Shown: positions 8,160 through 16,933 of the stretch, piece after piece | Layout: every line of letters starts with the position of its first letter | Numbering within the stretch: position 1 is the stretch's first letter | Assembly: GCA_003818495.1 (NCBI GenBank) | Contig: RPRK01000007.1 | Coordinates: forward strand, 1-63,986 | Direction of reading: 5' to 3' | Length of the DNA: 63,986 nucleotides | Source: Burkholderiales bacterium | Lineage (GTDB): Bacteria > Pseudomonadota > Gammaproteobacteria > Burkholderiales > Burkholderiaceae_E | Notes under the pieces: model-generated | Seen by the model: the letters and a program-made list of their open reading frames with translations, nothing else | Database searches by the model: none | Told to the model about the DNA's origin: nothing | Program-made: the position numbers and the translations under genes

Positions 8160-9236
8160 TCAGTCGGCAAGCCAGCGGGCGAGGTTCGCGTGCACGAACC
8201 CGTCGTCGCCCAGGTCCGCGTGCTGGCGCAGCACGCGGTCGATCTCGGCCGACTGTCCGGGCGACAGGCCCTCGGCCGGGTCGAGGCACCAGGTGCCCTC
8301 GAGCAGCCCCTGGCGGCGCAGCACCTCGTGACAGCCGGCGATGCAGCCGGCGAAGCCGTGGGCGACGTCGAAGAACGCGGCGTTGCAGTCGGTCACGCGC
8401 GCATCGAGCGCGAGCAGGTCGTCGTCGAGCCGGTCCTCCTCGATGGCGCGGCCGATGCGCGCGAACAGGTCGACCGCGCCGTGCGTCCACACGCTCCAGT
8501 GGCCGAGCAGCCCGCCGCGGATGCGCACCCGGACCTCCTCGACGCCGTCCTCCGTGTCGCGGCGCACGGCCAGCGGCGCGAGCAGGTCGAGCACGATGTG
8601 GTCGTCGTTGCCGGTGTAGAGCGTGACCCGCGAGTCGGCACCGGCCGCGACCACGCCGCGGGCGACGTCCAGCGTCGCGTAGCGGTCGAAGGGCGCGACC
8701 TTGATCGCGACGACGTTGTCGATCGCGGCGAAGCGCGCCCAGAACGCGGCGGGCAGCGCGATGCCGCCGACCGCCGTCTGGAGGTAGAAGCCGATCAGCG
8801 GGATCTCGGCGGCGACCGCCTCGCAGTGCGCGACGAGCGCATCGATCGACTCGCCCTTCAGGGCGGCGAGCGAGAGCATGCCGCAGTGGTAGCCGAGCGC
8901 GACCGCGGTCCGCGCCTCGGCCACCGCCTGCGCCGTGCGGCCGGCGAGCCCGGCGATCATGATCACCGGCCGCTGCGTCCAGGCCCGTGCGGTGTCCATC
9001 GCCAGGCGCAGCACCGGTTCGTACAGGCCGACGTCGCGGATGGCGAACTGCGTGGCGTGCACGCCGACCGCGAGACCGCCCGCGCCGGCGTCGAGGTAGT
9101 AGCGGGTGAGCGCGCGCTGGCGCCGGACGTCGAGCGTGCGCGACGCGTCGAGGGCGAGCGGGTGGGCGGGGATGACCGTGCCGCGGCGCAGCAGCGCGAG
9201 CACGTCCTGCGGGAGCGCCGAGCGGTGCAGTGCCAT
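8160..9236 (-). CDS. Dihydrodipicolinate synthase (DapA) family aldolase
   Basis: A 358-residue TIM-barrel protein, longer than typical DapA (about 290). The family reads through PLALDASRTLDVRRQRALTRYYLDAGAGGLAVGVHATQF, a likely catalytic tyrosine at 151 (GFYLQTAVGG) and the Schiff-base lysine at 179 (VAIKVAPF). The extra C-terminal 60 residues are unrelated to the core and cysteine-containing. Because it leads an ABC importer unit rather than lysine genes, it is more likely a catabolic aldolase or hydratase for an imported keto-acid than the lysine enzyme. ATG 9236 is chosen; an upstream in-frame start would run through the palindrome at 9265-9282, which lies in the divergent promoter region. 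Confidence 0.85.
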   Translation of the reverse strand: MALHRSALPQDVLALLRRGTVIPAHPLALDASRTLDVRRQRALTRYYLDAGAGGLAVGVHATQFAIRDVGLYEPVLRLAMDTARAWTQRPVIMIAGLAGRTAQAVAEARTAVALGYHCGMLSLAALKGESIDALVAHCEAVAAEIPLIGFYLQTAVGGIALPAAFWARFAAIDNVVAIKVAPFDRYATLDVARGVVAAGADSRVTLYTGNDDHIVLDLLAPLAVRRDTEDGVEEVRVRIRGGLLGHWSVWTHGAVDLFARIGRAIEEDRLDDDLLALDARVTDCNAAFFDVAHGFAGCIAGCHEVLRRQGLLEGTWCLDPAEGLSPGQSAEIDRVLRQHADLGDDGFVHANLARWLAD

Positions 9237-9264
9237 CAGGGCCGTGCTATGGTGCACCGAGGGA

Positions 9265-9282
9265 TGTAACCATCCGGTTAAA
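9265..9282. promoter_or_regulatory. Candidate TetR operator, TGTAAC-CATCCG-GTTAAA
   Basis: This palindrome has the same TAACC-N4-GGTTA core as the site that abuts the TetR start at 1790-1809. It lies between the divergent DapA-like gene and the substrate-binding-protein gene, so one bound dimer could control both halves of the importer system. Confidence 0.55.
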
Positions 9283-9403
9283 TTAGCCGATGGGTCCGGC
9301 AGCGTCAACGCCCGGACGGCGTTGACACCGTCGAAAGCCGGTCGATACCATCGATCGGCGCCCGTTCGAGGCGGCCTGCATCATCACGACGAGAGGAGAC
9401 GAG

Positions 9404-10438
9404 ATGGCGTCGAGACATCGGATGACCGCGGGCATCGCCGCGGGGTTCGCGGGGCGAGCGGTCAAGGCGGCCCTCGGCTGCGCCGCACTCTTCGCCGCGG
9501 CCACGGCCGGCGCACAGACCCGGGTCGACTTCGTCCTCAACTGGGTGCCGGGCGGCGATCACGCCCCCTACTACTTCGCGAAGAAGCAGGGCTGGTACGT
9601 CAAGGAAGGCATCGACCTGAACCTCGAGCCCGGCCGCGGCTCGGCGCTGGCCACGCAGAAGGTCGGCGCGGGCGCGAACCCGATCGGCCTCGCCGACATG
9701 GGCGGCGTGCTGGTGGCGCGCGGCAAGGGGGCCGACCTGGTCGCCGTCTTCAACGTCTACGCCAACTCGCCGCAGGGCCTGTACTGGCTCAAGAGCTCGG
9801 GCATCACGTCGGTCAAGGACCTCGCCGGCAAGAAGATCGGCAATCCGGCCGGCGACGGCGCGCGCACGATGTGGCCGGCGCTCGCGAAGTCCAACGGCAT
9901 GGATCCGAAGTCGGTCACCTGGGTCAACATCGACGCCAACGCCAAGCTGTCGGCGCTCAAGGCGAAGTCGATCGACGCGACCACCTCGTTCTTCAACATC
10001 CACCACATCTTCCAGCGCGAGCTCGGCGACGACATGGGCTTCCTCGCGTGGAAGGACGCGGGCCTGAACCCCTACGGCAATTCGGTGATCGTGAACGCCG
10101 AGTTCCTCGCGAAGAACCGGCCGCTGGTCGATCGCTTCGTGAAGGTCACGCAGCGCGCGTTCGCCGCCTGCGTCGCGCAGCCCGAGCCGTGCGTGCAGGC
10201 GCTCATCGAGGCCAACGGCGCGCTCAAGTTCGACAACGAGCTGACCAACTGGAAGCTGGTCGAGACGCTGATGAGCGACCGCCATTCGCGCGGCGTGGCG
10301 CTCGGCATCCACGACGACGCGCGCATGAAGGCCGACTACGACCTGGTCGTCGAATACATCGGGCTCGACAAGCCGTTCGACGTGAAGAGCGCGTACACGA
10401 ACGAGTTCCTGGACCGCAGCGTCCGGATGGCGAAGTAG
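9404..10438 (+). CDS. ABC transporter substrate-binding protein, NMT1/THI5-like
   Basis: A 344-residue periplasmic binding protein. A signal peptide ends near AATAGAQT and is followed by the family opening VDFVLNWVPGGDHAPYYFAKKQGWYVKEGIDL, typical of ThiY/SsuA-like receptors. Further landmarks are the GLADMGGVLVARGKG loop and DLAGKKIGNPAGDGART. GAGAGGAGACGAG before ATG 9404 is a strong ribosome site. It is presumably the receptor for the permease and ATPase encoded divergently at 6582-8131. The next gene begins directly after its TAG. The ligand is not identifiable. Confidence 0.88.
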   Translation: MASRHRMTAGIAAGFAGRAVKAALGCAALFAAATAGAQTRVDFVLNWVPGGDHAPYYFAKKQGWYVKEGIDLNLEPGRGSALATQKVGAGANPIGLADMGGVLVARGKGADLVAVFNVYANSPQGLYWLKSSGITSVKDLAGKKIGNPAGDGARTMWPALAKSNGMDPKSVTWVNIDANAKLSALKAKSIDATTSFFNIHHIFQRELGDDMGFLAWKDAGLNPYGNSVIVNAEFLAKNRPLVDRFVKVTQRAFAACVAQPEPCVQALIEANGALKFDNELTNWKLVETLMSDRHSRGVALGIHDDARMKADYDLVVEYIGLDKPFDVKSAYTNEFLDRSVRMAK

Positions 10439-11593
10439 ATGAGCGACGCGCCCGCCTTCGTCGACGTCCAGGTCCGCCGCGACGACCTGCGCACGACCCG
10501 CGTCGTCGACGGGCCCGTGCCCGGTGCGACCGGGCTCGAGCCGGGCCAGGCGGTGCTGCGCGTCGAGCGCTTCGCGCTGACGGCGAACAACGTCACCTAC
10601 GGCGCGTGCGGCGCGGTGCCGGGCCTCGAAAACTGGCGCTTCTTTCCCGCGCCCGACGGCTGGGGCCGCGTGCCGGTGTGGGGCTTCGCGACGGTGGTCG
10701 CCTCCGCGAACCCGGGGCTCGCGGTCGGCGATCGCTTCTACGGCTACCTGCCGATGTCCTCGCACCTCGAGGTCGAGCCGGGTCCGGTGGGCGCGCGCGG
10801 CTTCGCCGACGTTGTTCCCCATCGGGCCGGCCTCTCGCCGGTCTACAACACCTACCTGCGGGTGCCGGATCGACCCGGCGAGGACGCGGCGTCCCGCGCC
10901 GCGCTCGAGGCCGAGCAGATGCTGCTGCGGCCGCTGTTCACCACCGCCTACCTGATCGACGACTTCCTCGCGGACGAAGGCTTCTTCGGTGCGCGGCGCG
11001 TGGTGCTGGGCAGCGCCTCGAGCAAGACCGCCTATGCGACCGCATGGCTGCTGTCGCAGCGCCGCGGCGGGCCCGATGCGGTCGAGGTCGTCGGTCTGAC
11101 CTCGCCGGGCAACGTCGCGTTCGTCGAGGCCCTGGGCTGCTACGACCGCGTGCTGCCCTACGACGCGGCCGCGACGCTCGAGGCGGACGTGCCGACCGTC
11201 TACGTCGACATGTCGGGCGATGCCCGCGTGCGCGAGGCGCTGCACCGGCGCCTCGGCGACGCGCTGCGCCACGACTGCGCGGTCGGACTCACCCACTGGG
11301 AGCAGGGCGCGCAGCGTCGCTCCGAGGGCGCGCCCGCCGCGCCGCTGCCCGGTCCGAAGCCGACGATGTTCTTCGCGCCCGGGCGCTGGAAGAAGCGCGA
11401 CGCCGACTGGGGCGCCGCCGAGGTCGAGCGCCGGCTGGCCGCCGCGCGCGACGGCTTCTCGTCGAAGGTGCGCGGCGCCGGCGGCTGGATGACGGTCGTC
11501 GAAGGTCGCGGGCCGGTCGACGTGGCGCGGGTCTGGGTCGAACTGGTCGACGGCCGCGGCCGGCCCGAGCAGGGGCACGTGCTGTCGCTCTGA
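10439..11593 (+). CDS. DUF2855 family protein
   Basis: A 384-residue cytoplasmic protein matching the DUF2855 pattern: VLRVERFALTANNVTYGACG near the N-terminus, GWGRVPVWGFATVV, and later PLFTTAYLIDDFL followed by VVLGSASSKTAYATAW. The middle part looks like a Rossmann-type nucleotide-binding half, and the overall layout recalls medium-chain dehydrogenases such as quinone reductases, although the family has no firmly known reaction. Its ATG starts on the base after the stop of the binding-protein gene, so the two are one unit. It may act on the imported compound; that is inference from position only. Confidence 0.8.
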   Translation: MSDAPAFVDVQVRRDDLRTTRVVDGPVPGATGLEPGQAVLRVERFALTANNVTYGACGAVPGLENWRFFPAPDGWGRVPVWGFATVVASANPGLAVGDRFYGYLPMSSHLEVEPGPVGARGFADVVPHRAGLSPVYNTYLRVPDRPGEDAASRAALEAEQMLLRPLFTTAYLIDDFLADEGFFGARRVVLGSASSKTAYATAWLLSQRRGGPDAVEVVGLTSPGNVAFVEALGCYDRVLPYDAAATLEADVPTVYVDMSGDARVREALHRRLGDALRHDCAVGLTHWEQGAQRRSEGAPAAPLPGPKPTMFFAPGRWKKRDADWGAAEVERRLAAARDGFSSKVRGAGGWMTVVEGRGPVDVARVWVELVDGRGRPEQGHVLSL

Positions 11594-11735
11594 CGGGCGT
11601 CGTGTACCGGTCCGGGCGCGACCTGTCCGACCCGGCCCGGCGGATGCGACCTGTCCGACGCCGCCCGGTTTGACGGCCGGTCGATCCCGGTGCGACCTTT
11701 CGGCGGTGGACCCCGCCGAGCATGAACCGAACCCG

Positions 11736-14375
11736 ATGACGTCGCCGCGAGCGTCGGCGTCGGCGTCGCCGACGACTCCGGCCGACCCGCCGTCCGCCGA
11801 GGCGCGCCCGAGGCGTGCGGCGGCGCGCGGCTCCTGGCTCGGTCGTCTCGCGATCGCCGTGCTGCGGCCGGTGCTGCGGCGACTCGTCGCCGTCCAGACG
11901 GTGGGCGCCGACGCCCTGGTGGCACGGCTCGACCGCGGCCAGCCGGTCTGCTACGCGCTGCAGTTCCGGACCCTCTCGACACTGGTCGTCCTCGACGAGC
12001 AGACCCGTGCGCTCGGCCTGCCGCTGCCGCTGGCACCCCTCGCCGCGGCCGGGGCCGACGGCACGCCGCAGGCGGTCGAGCGGCATTCGTTCTTCTACCT
12101 GACGCGATCGGGGCAGCCCTCGCCGCTGCGTGCGCAGCCCTACGCCTACGCACCGCGGCTCGCGCGGCTCGCGGCGGCGGTGCGTGCGGATCCGGCCGTC
12201 GACGTGACCATCGTGCCGGTGCACGTGTTCTGGGGCCGGGCGCCGCGCAACCAGGATTCGATCGTCAAGGCGCTGCTCGCCGAAGGCTGGGCCATCCCGG
12301 GGACGCTGCGCCAGCTCGCCCGCGTGCTCATCCACGGTCGCCAGACGATGCTCGAGTTCGGCGAGCCGATGTCGCTGCGCGAGATGCTCGAAGGCGCCGA
12401 CGACGACGCGCTCGCGCTGCGCCGCGCCGCACGTCTGCTGCGCGCGGCCTTCCGCCGCGTGCGCGAGCGGGTCATCGGTCCGGACCTGTCGCACCGCCAC
12501 GTGCTGATCAACGCGGTGATCGCGGGCGAACCGGTGCAGCGGGCGATCGACGAGGCCGGACAGGCCAAGGGGCAGACGCGCGAGCGCGCCGAGCAGACCG
12601 CGCGACGGGCCGCGTGGGAGATCGCGTCGAACTACTCGTATCCGTTCATCCGGGCCTACGACCTGCTCCTGCAGCTGCTGTGGAACCGGCTGTACGACGG
12701 CATCTCGGCCAACCGGCTCGACGAGCTGCGCGACATCGCCTCGGACGCCACGGTGGTCTACGTGCCCTGCCACCGCAGCCACATCGACTACCTGCTGCTG
12801 TCCTTCCTCATCTACTACCAGGGGCTGCCGCCGCCGCACGTCGCCGCGGGCGCGAACCTGAACCTGCCGGTGGTGGGCGGCCTGCTGCGCCGGGGCGGGG
12901 CGTTCTTCCTGCGCCGCAGCTTCCGCGGCGACGCGCTCTACGCGGCGGTGTTCGCCGAATACCTGCACGCGATGATCACGCGCGGGTTCCCGGTCGAGTA
13001 CTTCGTCGAGGGCGGCCGCAGCCGCACCGGGCGGACGCTGGCGCCGAAGGCCGGCCTGCTCGCCATGACCGTCGACAGCTGGCTGCGCGCGCCGCAGCGG
13101 CCGCTGGTCTTCGTGCCGGTCTACATCGGCTACGAGCGCGTGCTCGAGGGCGACACCTACGTGGCCGAGCTGTCGGGGCGTCCCAAGCGCAAGGAGTCGC
13201 TGCTCGGGCTGCTGCGCTCGGTCCGTGTGCTGCGCGAGCACTTCGGCCGCGTGCACGTGAATGTCGGCGAGCCGATCCCGCTCGGGCCGTTCCTGGGGGC
13301 GCACGGTGCATTGCCCGGGGCCGCTCCCACGACGCCCGCCGGCGCGCCGGATCCGAGCGCGTCCAGGCGGGCCGCCGCGAGCACGAAGGCCGACCTCGAT
13401 CGCCGCGCGGCGGTGGATGCGCTCGCGCTGGAGATCGTGACCCGGATCAACGACGCGGTGGTCGTCAATCCGGTCAACCTGGTGTCGGTGGCGATGCTGG
13501 GCTCGCCCCGCCATGCGATGGACGCCGCGCAGCTCGTGCGCCAGCTCGACCTGCTGCGCGAGCTGCTCGCGCGCGCGCCGTACTCGGCCCGACTGGTCAT
13601 CACGCCGCTCTCGGGCACCGAGATCGTCGAGCAGGCCGAGCGGACCGGCGTGCTCTGGCGGATCCCGCATCCGCTCGGCGACGTGCTGCAGGTGCATGGC
13701 GCGCAGGTCGCGCTGCTGGCCTACTTCCGCAATAACGTGCTGCACGCGTGGGCACTGCCCGCGCTGCTGGCGGCGCTGCTCTCGCAGCATCCGGGCGTGG
13801 CGCGCGAGCAGCTGCTGTCGGTCGCGCACCGCGTGTTCCCGCTGCTGCGCGCCGAGCTGTTCCTCTCGTGGGACGCGGCGGCACTGGGCACGAAGGTCGA
13901 TGCCTGCCTCGATGCGTTCGAGTCGCTCGGCCTGACCGCCGCCGGGCCGGGCACGCGCGGCGACGGCGCGGCCGCGCTGCACACGCTCGCGCAACTGATG
14001 CGCCAGCCGCTCGAGCGCTGGTTCATCACGCTCGCCGTCCTGACGGGACAGGGCTCGGGCGCGCTCACGCCGAAGGCGCTCGAGGACCTGTGCTTCCTGC
14101 TCGCGCAGCGCATGGCGTTCCTGCACGAGCCCGGCTCGCCGGAGTTCTTCGATCGGGCGTCGTTCCGCGCGATCATCGCCACGCTCGGCGAGCTCGGCTG
14201 GGTGCGTGGCATCGACGGCCGACTCGCGTTCGACGGCGCGCTCGTCGAGGCGGCGGCCGACGCGCCGTGGCTGCTGTCGCCGGAGGTGCGGTTCGCGATC
14301 GCGCAGGTGACTCGGCTGTCGGACGAGGATGTGGTGAGGGCGGAGGGGTTGTTTTTGGGGGGGCGGAAGCTTTAG
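11736..14375 (+). CDS. plsB: Glycerol-3-phosphate 1-O-acyltransferase
   Basis: An 879-residue membrane-associated acyltransferase that makes lysophosphatidic acid from glycerol 3-phosphate, the first step of phospholipid synthesis. The catalytic HX4D motif is CHRSHIDYLLLS near residue 346. Other PlsB blocks follow: GGAFFLRRSFRGD, FVEGGRSRTGR and FVPVYIGYERV. It is longer than the E. coli protein (about 807), partly through an alanine/proline-rich N-terminus and an insert near GAAPTTPAGAPDPSASRR. ATG 11736 is chosen over a TTG at 11670 that adds unlike sequence. It is monocistronic, convergent with a GGDEF gene across a tandem repeat. Confidence 0.93.
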   Translation: MTSPRASASASPTTPADPPSAEARPRRAAARGSWLGRLAIAVLRPVLRRLVAVQTVGADALVARLDRGQPVCYALQFRTLSTLVVLDEQTRALGLPLPLAPLAAAGADGTPQAVERHSFFYLTRSGQPSPLRAQPYAYAPRLARLAAAVRADPAVDVTIVPVHVFWGRAPRNQDSIVKALLAEGWAIPGTLRQLARVLIHGRQTMLEFGEPMSLREMLEGADDDALALRRAARLLRAAFRRVRERVIGPDLSHRHVLINAVIAGEPVQRAIDEAGQAKGQTRERAEQTARRAAWEIASNYSYPFIRAYDLLLQLLWNRLYDGISANRLDELRDIASDATVVYVPCHRSHIDYLLLSFLIYYQGLPPPHVAAGANLNLPVVGGLLRRGGAFFLRRSFRGDALYAAVFAEYLHAMITRGFPVEYFVEGGRSRTGRTLAPKAGLLAMTVDSWLRAPQRPLVFVPVYIGYERVLEGDTYVAELSGRPKRKESLLGLLRSVRVLREHFGRVHVNVGEPIPLGPFLGAHGALPGAAPTTPAGAPDPSASRRAAASTKADLDRRAAVDALALEIVTRINDAVVVNPVNLVSVAMLGSPRHAMDAAQLVRQLDLLRELLARAPYSARLVITPLSGTEIVEQAERTGVLWRIPHPLGDVLQVHGAQVALLAYFRNNVLHAWALPALLAALLSQHPGVAREQLLSVAHRVFPLLRAELFLSWDAAALGTKVDACLDAFESLGLTAAGPGTRGDGAAALHTLAQLMRQPLERWFITLAVLTGQGSGALTPKALEDLCFLLAQRMAFLHEPGSPEFFDRASFRAIIATLGELGWVRGIDGRLAFDGALVEAAADAPWLLSPEVRFAIAQVTRLSDEDVVRAEGLFLGGRKL

Positions 14376-14579
14376 TCAGCTGCCTCTCGGCAGATACACG
14401 TTCGGGGAGCATCAGGGCGCGGCAAGCATGCCGCGCCCGCTGACGGGGCTCGCCGCGGTGCGGCTCGAAACCTCTGATCAGCCGCCTCTCGGCGGATTCA
14501 CGTTCTGGGGGCACCAGTGCGCGGCAAGCATGCCGCGCCCGCTGACGGGGCTCGCCGCATGCGGCTCGAAACCCCCCGT
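14376..14579. repeat. Two tandem copies of a 102-bp hairpin-bearing repeat
   Basis: Unit 1 spans 14376-14477 and unit 2 spans 14478-14579; a few bases of a third start follow. Each unit carries a short hairpin (CTGCC-TCTC-GGCAG in unit 1, CCGCC-TCTC-GGCGG in unit 2, a compensating base-pair change) and a stronger hairpin, GCGCGGCA-AGCA-TGCCGCGC, extended to 10 pairs in unit 1. It fills the gap between the convergent plsB and GGDEF genes. It could act as a two-way terminator or be a REP-like element. Confidence 0.8.
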
Positions 14580-14589
14580 CAGCCCCCCG

Positions 14590-15705
14590 TCAGCCATCCA
14601 CCGTCACGCGGTTTCTTCCGCCTTGCTTCGACGCGTAGAGCGCACGGTCCGCGCGTGCGATCAGCGACAGCGGGTCCTCGCCGCGCACGTACTGCGCGAC
14701 GCCGGCCGAGATCGTGATGTTGCCGACCGGCTCGTTGCCGCCCCGCTTGATCGCGCCGCGGGCGATCGCCGCGCGCACGCGGTCGGCGACGTCGCGCGCG
14801 CCCGCCGCGGGCGTCTCGGGCAGCAGCAGCGCGAATTCCTCGCCGCCGTAGCGGGCGGCGACGTCCTTGCGCTGGGTCAGCTGCGAGAGCGCCTGCCCGA
14901 CCGCGCGGATCACCTGGTCGCCGAACGGATGCCCGTAGGTGTCGTTGATCTTCTTGAAGAAGTCGATGTCGACCATCACCAGCGAGAACGCCAGGCCCTG
15001 CTCCGAGGCGGCACGGCACAGCCGTGCCAGCTCCATGTCGAAGCCGCGCCGGTTCAGGATCCCCGACAGCGGATCGAGCGAAGCCTCCTCGCGGGCGCGC
15101 TTGAGCTCGTTCTGCAGCCGCGAGACCTCCTGGTGGCTCGATTCGAGACGGGTGGTCAGCGTCGACAGCGAGCGGTTCATGCGGTCGACGTCGCTGCGCA
15201 TCGTGTCGACGTGCTGGCGCATGTCCTCGGGCGACTCCGCCGCCGCGATGCCCTCGCCGAACGCGGCCAACTGGGCGTCGAACTCGGTCGCCTCGGAGCT
15301 CGCGGTCTCGACCGAGGTGCGCATCGTGTGCATCAGCTCGAGCAGGCCGGCCCCCGCCTTGCGCACCGAGTCCTCGTTGCGATCCGACAGGTGCTTCTGG
15401 TGAAGCTCGAAGGTCAGTTCGTGCGACAGGCGTTCGCAGGCGTTCACCAGCGCGTCGAGCTCGGCCCGCAGCGCGGGATTGCCGCCGCGCACGTACTCGT
15501 ACCAGAGGGCGTACGAGTCGGGCGCGTAGCCGGCCGCGTGTCGCGACATCAGCGGCAGGGTCCGACGCAGCAGGTCGGCGCTGCCGTCCAGGCTCGTGGG
15601 CGCCTGCGGCGATGCGCCGGTGGCGGGCGCGGCGCCGGGTCCGGCGGCGGGGCGTGGCGGCGCGGGCCGGGCGGCGGGCGTCGTGGAGGAGGTCGGTGCG
15701 GCCAT
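14590..15705 (-). CDS. GGDEF-domain protein, likely diguanylate cyclase
   Basis: A 371-residue cytoplasmic protein. A proline/alanine-rich N-terminus and a long helical region with coiled-coil character (DMRQHVDTMRSDVDRMNRSLSTLTTRLESSHQEVSRLQNELKRA) lead into a full GGDEF domain with NRRGFD, FFKKINDTYGHPFGDQ and the active-site GGEEF at residues 287-291. The catalytic motif is intact, so c-di-GMP synthesis is expected. At the inhibitory RxxD position the sequence reads QRKD, so product inhibition through that site is doubtful. There is no membrane segment or recognisable sensor domain; the helical N-terminus may sense or dimerise. ATG 15705 has a weak ribosome site. Confidence 0.88.
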   Translation of the reverse strand: MAAPTSSTTPAARPAPPRPAAGPGAAPATGASPQAPTSLDGSADLLRRTLPLMSRHAAGYAPDSYALWYEYVRGGNPALRAELDALVNACERLSHELTFELHQKHLSDRNEDSVRKAGAGLLELMHTMRTSVETASSEATEFDAQLAAFGEGIAAAESPEDMRQHVDTMRSDVDRMNRSLSTLTTRLESSHQEVSRLQNELKRAREEASLDPLSGILNRRGFDMELARLCRAASEQGLAFSLVMVDIDFFKKINDTYGHPFGDQVIRAVGQALSQLTQRKDVAARYGGEEFALLLPETPAAGARDVADRVRAAIARGAIKRGGNEPVGNITISAGVAQYVRGEDPLSLIARADRALYASKQGGRNRVTVDG

Positions 15706-15988
15706 GAGTGTCGGTCGGTCGGGAGCGCTGTCGGAAAACCCCTACGCGGTGGACGGACGATGCCGCCGACCCGGATGGGCGGATCGCTCGAAGAGAGGCA
15801 CGAAACCCCCGCTGTTCCGGGGCTCGACGGAGTGCACCGCCTGTGGGCGGAAAGCGACCGCGGATGCCTCGGCCACGGTCCGCGGACCCCCGATCGTGTC
15901 GACACCGTGGCGGATCGTCGTCCCGAGACCACTGCATCTGCGGCGCCCGCGCCACGGCGGCTCGGTGCCGCCCTCCGCCCCGGTCCGT
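15706..15988. other. 283-base gap, no gene seen
   Basis: This stretch lies between the start of the GGDEF gene and the end of the acetyltransferase gene, both on the minus strand. It should hold the GGDEF promoter. I see no convincing ORF, hairpin or promoter hexamer pair. Confidence 0.5.
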
Positions 15989-16933
15989 TCAGCCCAGTTC
16001 GGGCCCCGCGATCAGGCGCAGCGTCGTCGGGTCGCCCGGTGCGCGCACGTCCGCGGCCGCCGCCTCGCCGGGACACACCAGCCGCGTGAACGGACGCTGC
16101 ACCCGGAAGCCGCGTGCGCCCAGCGCCTCGCGCATCGCCTGCTGCGCATCCGGCACGTCGGCGAACACGCGACCCGGCACCGCCGCGAGGGCCGCGTCGA
16201 GCAGCGCGATCCCGACCTCGGCGCGCGAGGCGACGAGCGGCCCGAGCTGCGTCGCATCGCGACCCGGCCGGCCCAGCACGAAGCCACTCACCGACCCGCC
16301 GTACGTCGCCACGTGGGCGAGGTCGGGTGCGCGGGCGGCGAGCGCACGCAGAAGGATGTGCCGGTCCGCGCCGAAGGCGGGCGCGTCGAGTGCCAGGATG
16401 CCCGGCCAGTGCGCGTCGGCCAGCGGCTCGATGCGTACGCCCGCAGGCGGGGCTGCGACCGATGCCGCGGCCGCGGGCTCGCGCGCGAACCGCGCCAGGC
16501 CCCAGGTGTCGACGAACCCCTGGCGGCGGTAGACCGGATGCCCGGCCGGTGTCGCATCGAGCACCGGCACGAGGTGCCGCGCGTCGAGCCAGTCGAGCGC
16601 CTCGGCCAGCAGGCGCGATGCGAAGCCGCGCCCGCGGCAGCTCGGCAGCACGAGCACCATGCTGATCCAGGCGAAGCCGCCGCCCATGCTCATGTCGGTG
16701 CCCGTGCCCGTGCCGAACCCGCTGCCGTAGGGCAGCACCACCGTCGACGCGACGAGGGTGCCGTCCGCGGCCGACAGGCCCCAGCCGCGGCCGCTCGACA
16801 GCATGTGGGCCCAGTCGTCCGCATCCTGGTTCCAGCCGGCCGCGCCCGACAGCGCGAGCAGCCCGCCCAGATGGCGGGCCTCCAGCCCGTGCGCCCGGAC
16901 CGCGCCCGCCTCGGCCGGATCAGTAGGTGCCAT
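15989..16933 (-). CDS. Tandem GNAT N-acetyltransferase
   Basis: A 314-residue protein with an N-terminal GNAT domain: LVLPSCRGRGFASRLLAEALDWLD is the acetyl-CoA pyrophosphate loop (R/QxxGxG/A pattern) and PVYRRQGF is the usual strand-helix end. A second, diverged GNAT-like half follows (GGSVSGFVLGRPGRDATQLGPLVA, ALLDAALAAVPGRVFADVPD). Such double-domain proteins acetylate small molecules; the acceptor is not known. ATG 16933 overlaps the end of the upstream epimerase gene by 14 bases, so the two are co-transcribed. Confidence 0.82.
   Translation of the reverse strand: MAPTDPAEAGAVRAHGLEARHLGGLLALSGAAGWNQDADDWAHMLSSGRGWGLSAADGTLVASTVVLPYGSGFGTGTGTDMSMGGGFAWISMVLVLPSCRGRGFASRLLAEALDWLDARHLVPVLDATPAGHPVYRRQGFVDTWGLARFAREPAAAASVAAPPAGVRIEPLADAHWPGILALDAPAFGADRHILLRALAARAPDLAHVATYGGSVSGFVLGRPGRDATQLGPLVASRAEVGIALLDAALAAVPGRVFADVPDAQQAMREALGARGFRVQRPFTRLVCPGEAAAADVRAPGDPTTLRLIAGPELG

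Noticed and set aside
8160..9236. Lysine-pathway dapA
   Set aside because: The protein is longer than DapA, leads an ABC importer unit and is not near lysine genes; the family call is kept but not the symbol.
9283..9403. Possible thiamine (TPP) riboswitch before the THI5/ThiY-like receptor genes
   Set aside because: The conserved CUGAGA and related TPP elements are not present here or before the receptors at 20017 and 43054.
11289..14126. 945-codon minus-strand open frame opposite plsB
   Set aside because: It is a shadow of plsB codon usage; no domain or ribosome site is visible, whereas plsB motifs are complete.
14376..14579. CRISPR array reading of the tandem repeat
   Set aside because: There are only two long units without short repeats and unique spacers; the internal hairpins and position between convergent genes fit a REP-like or terminator element instead.
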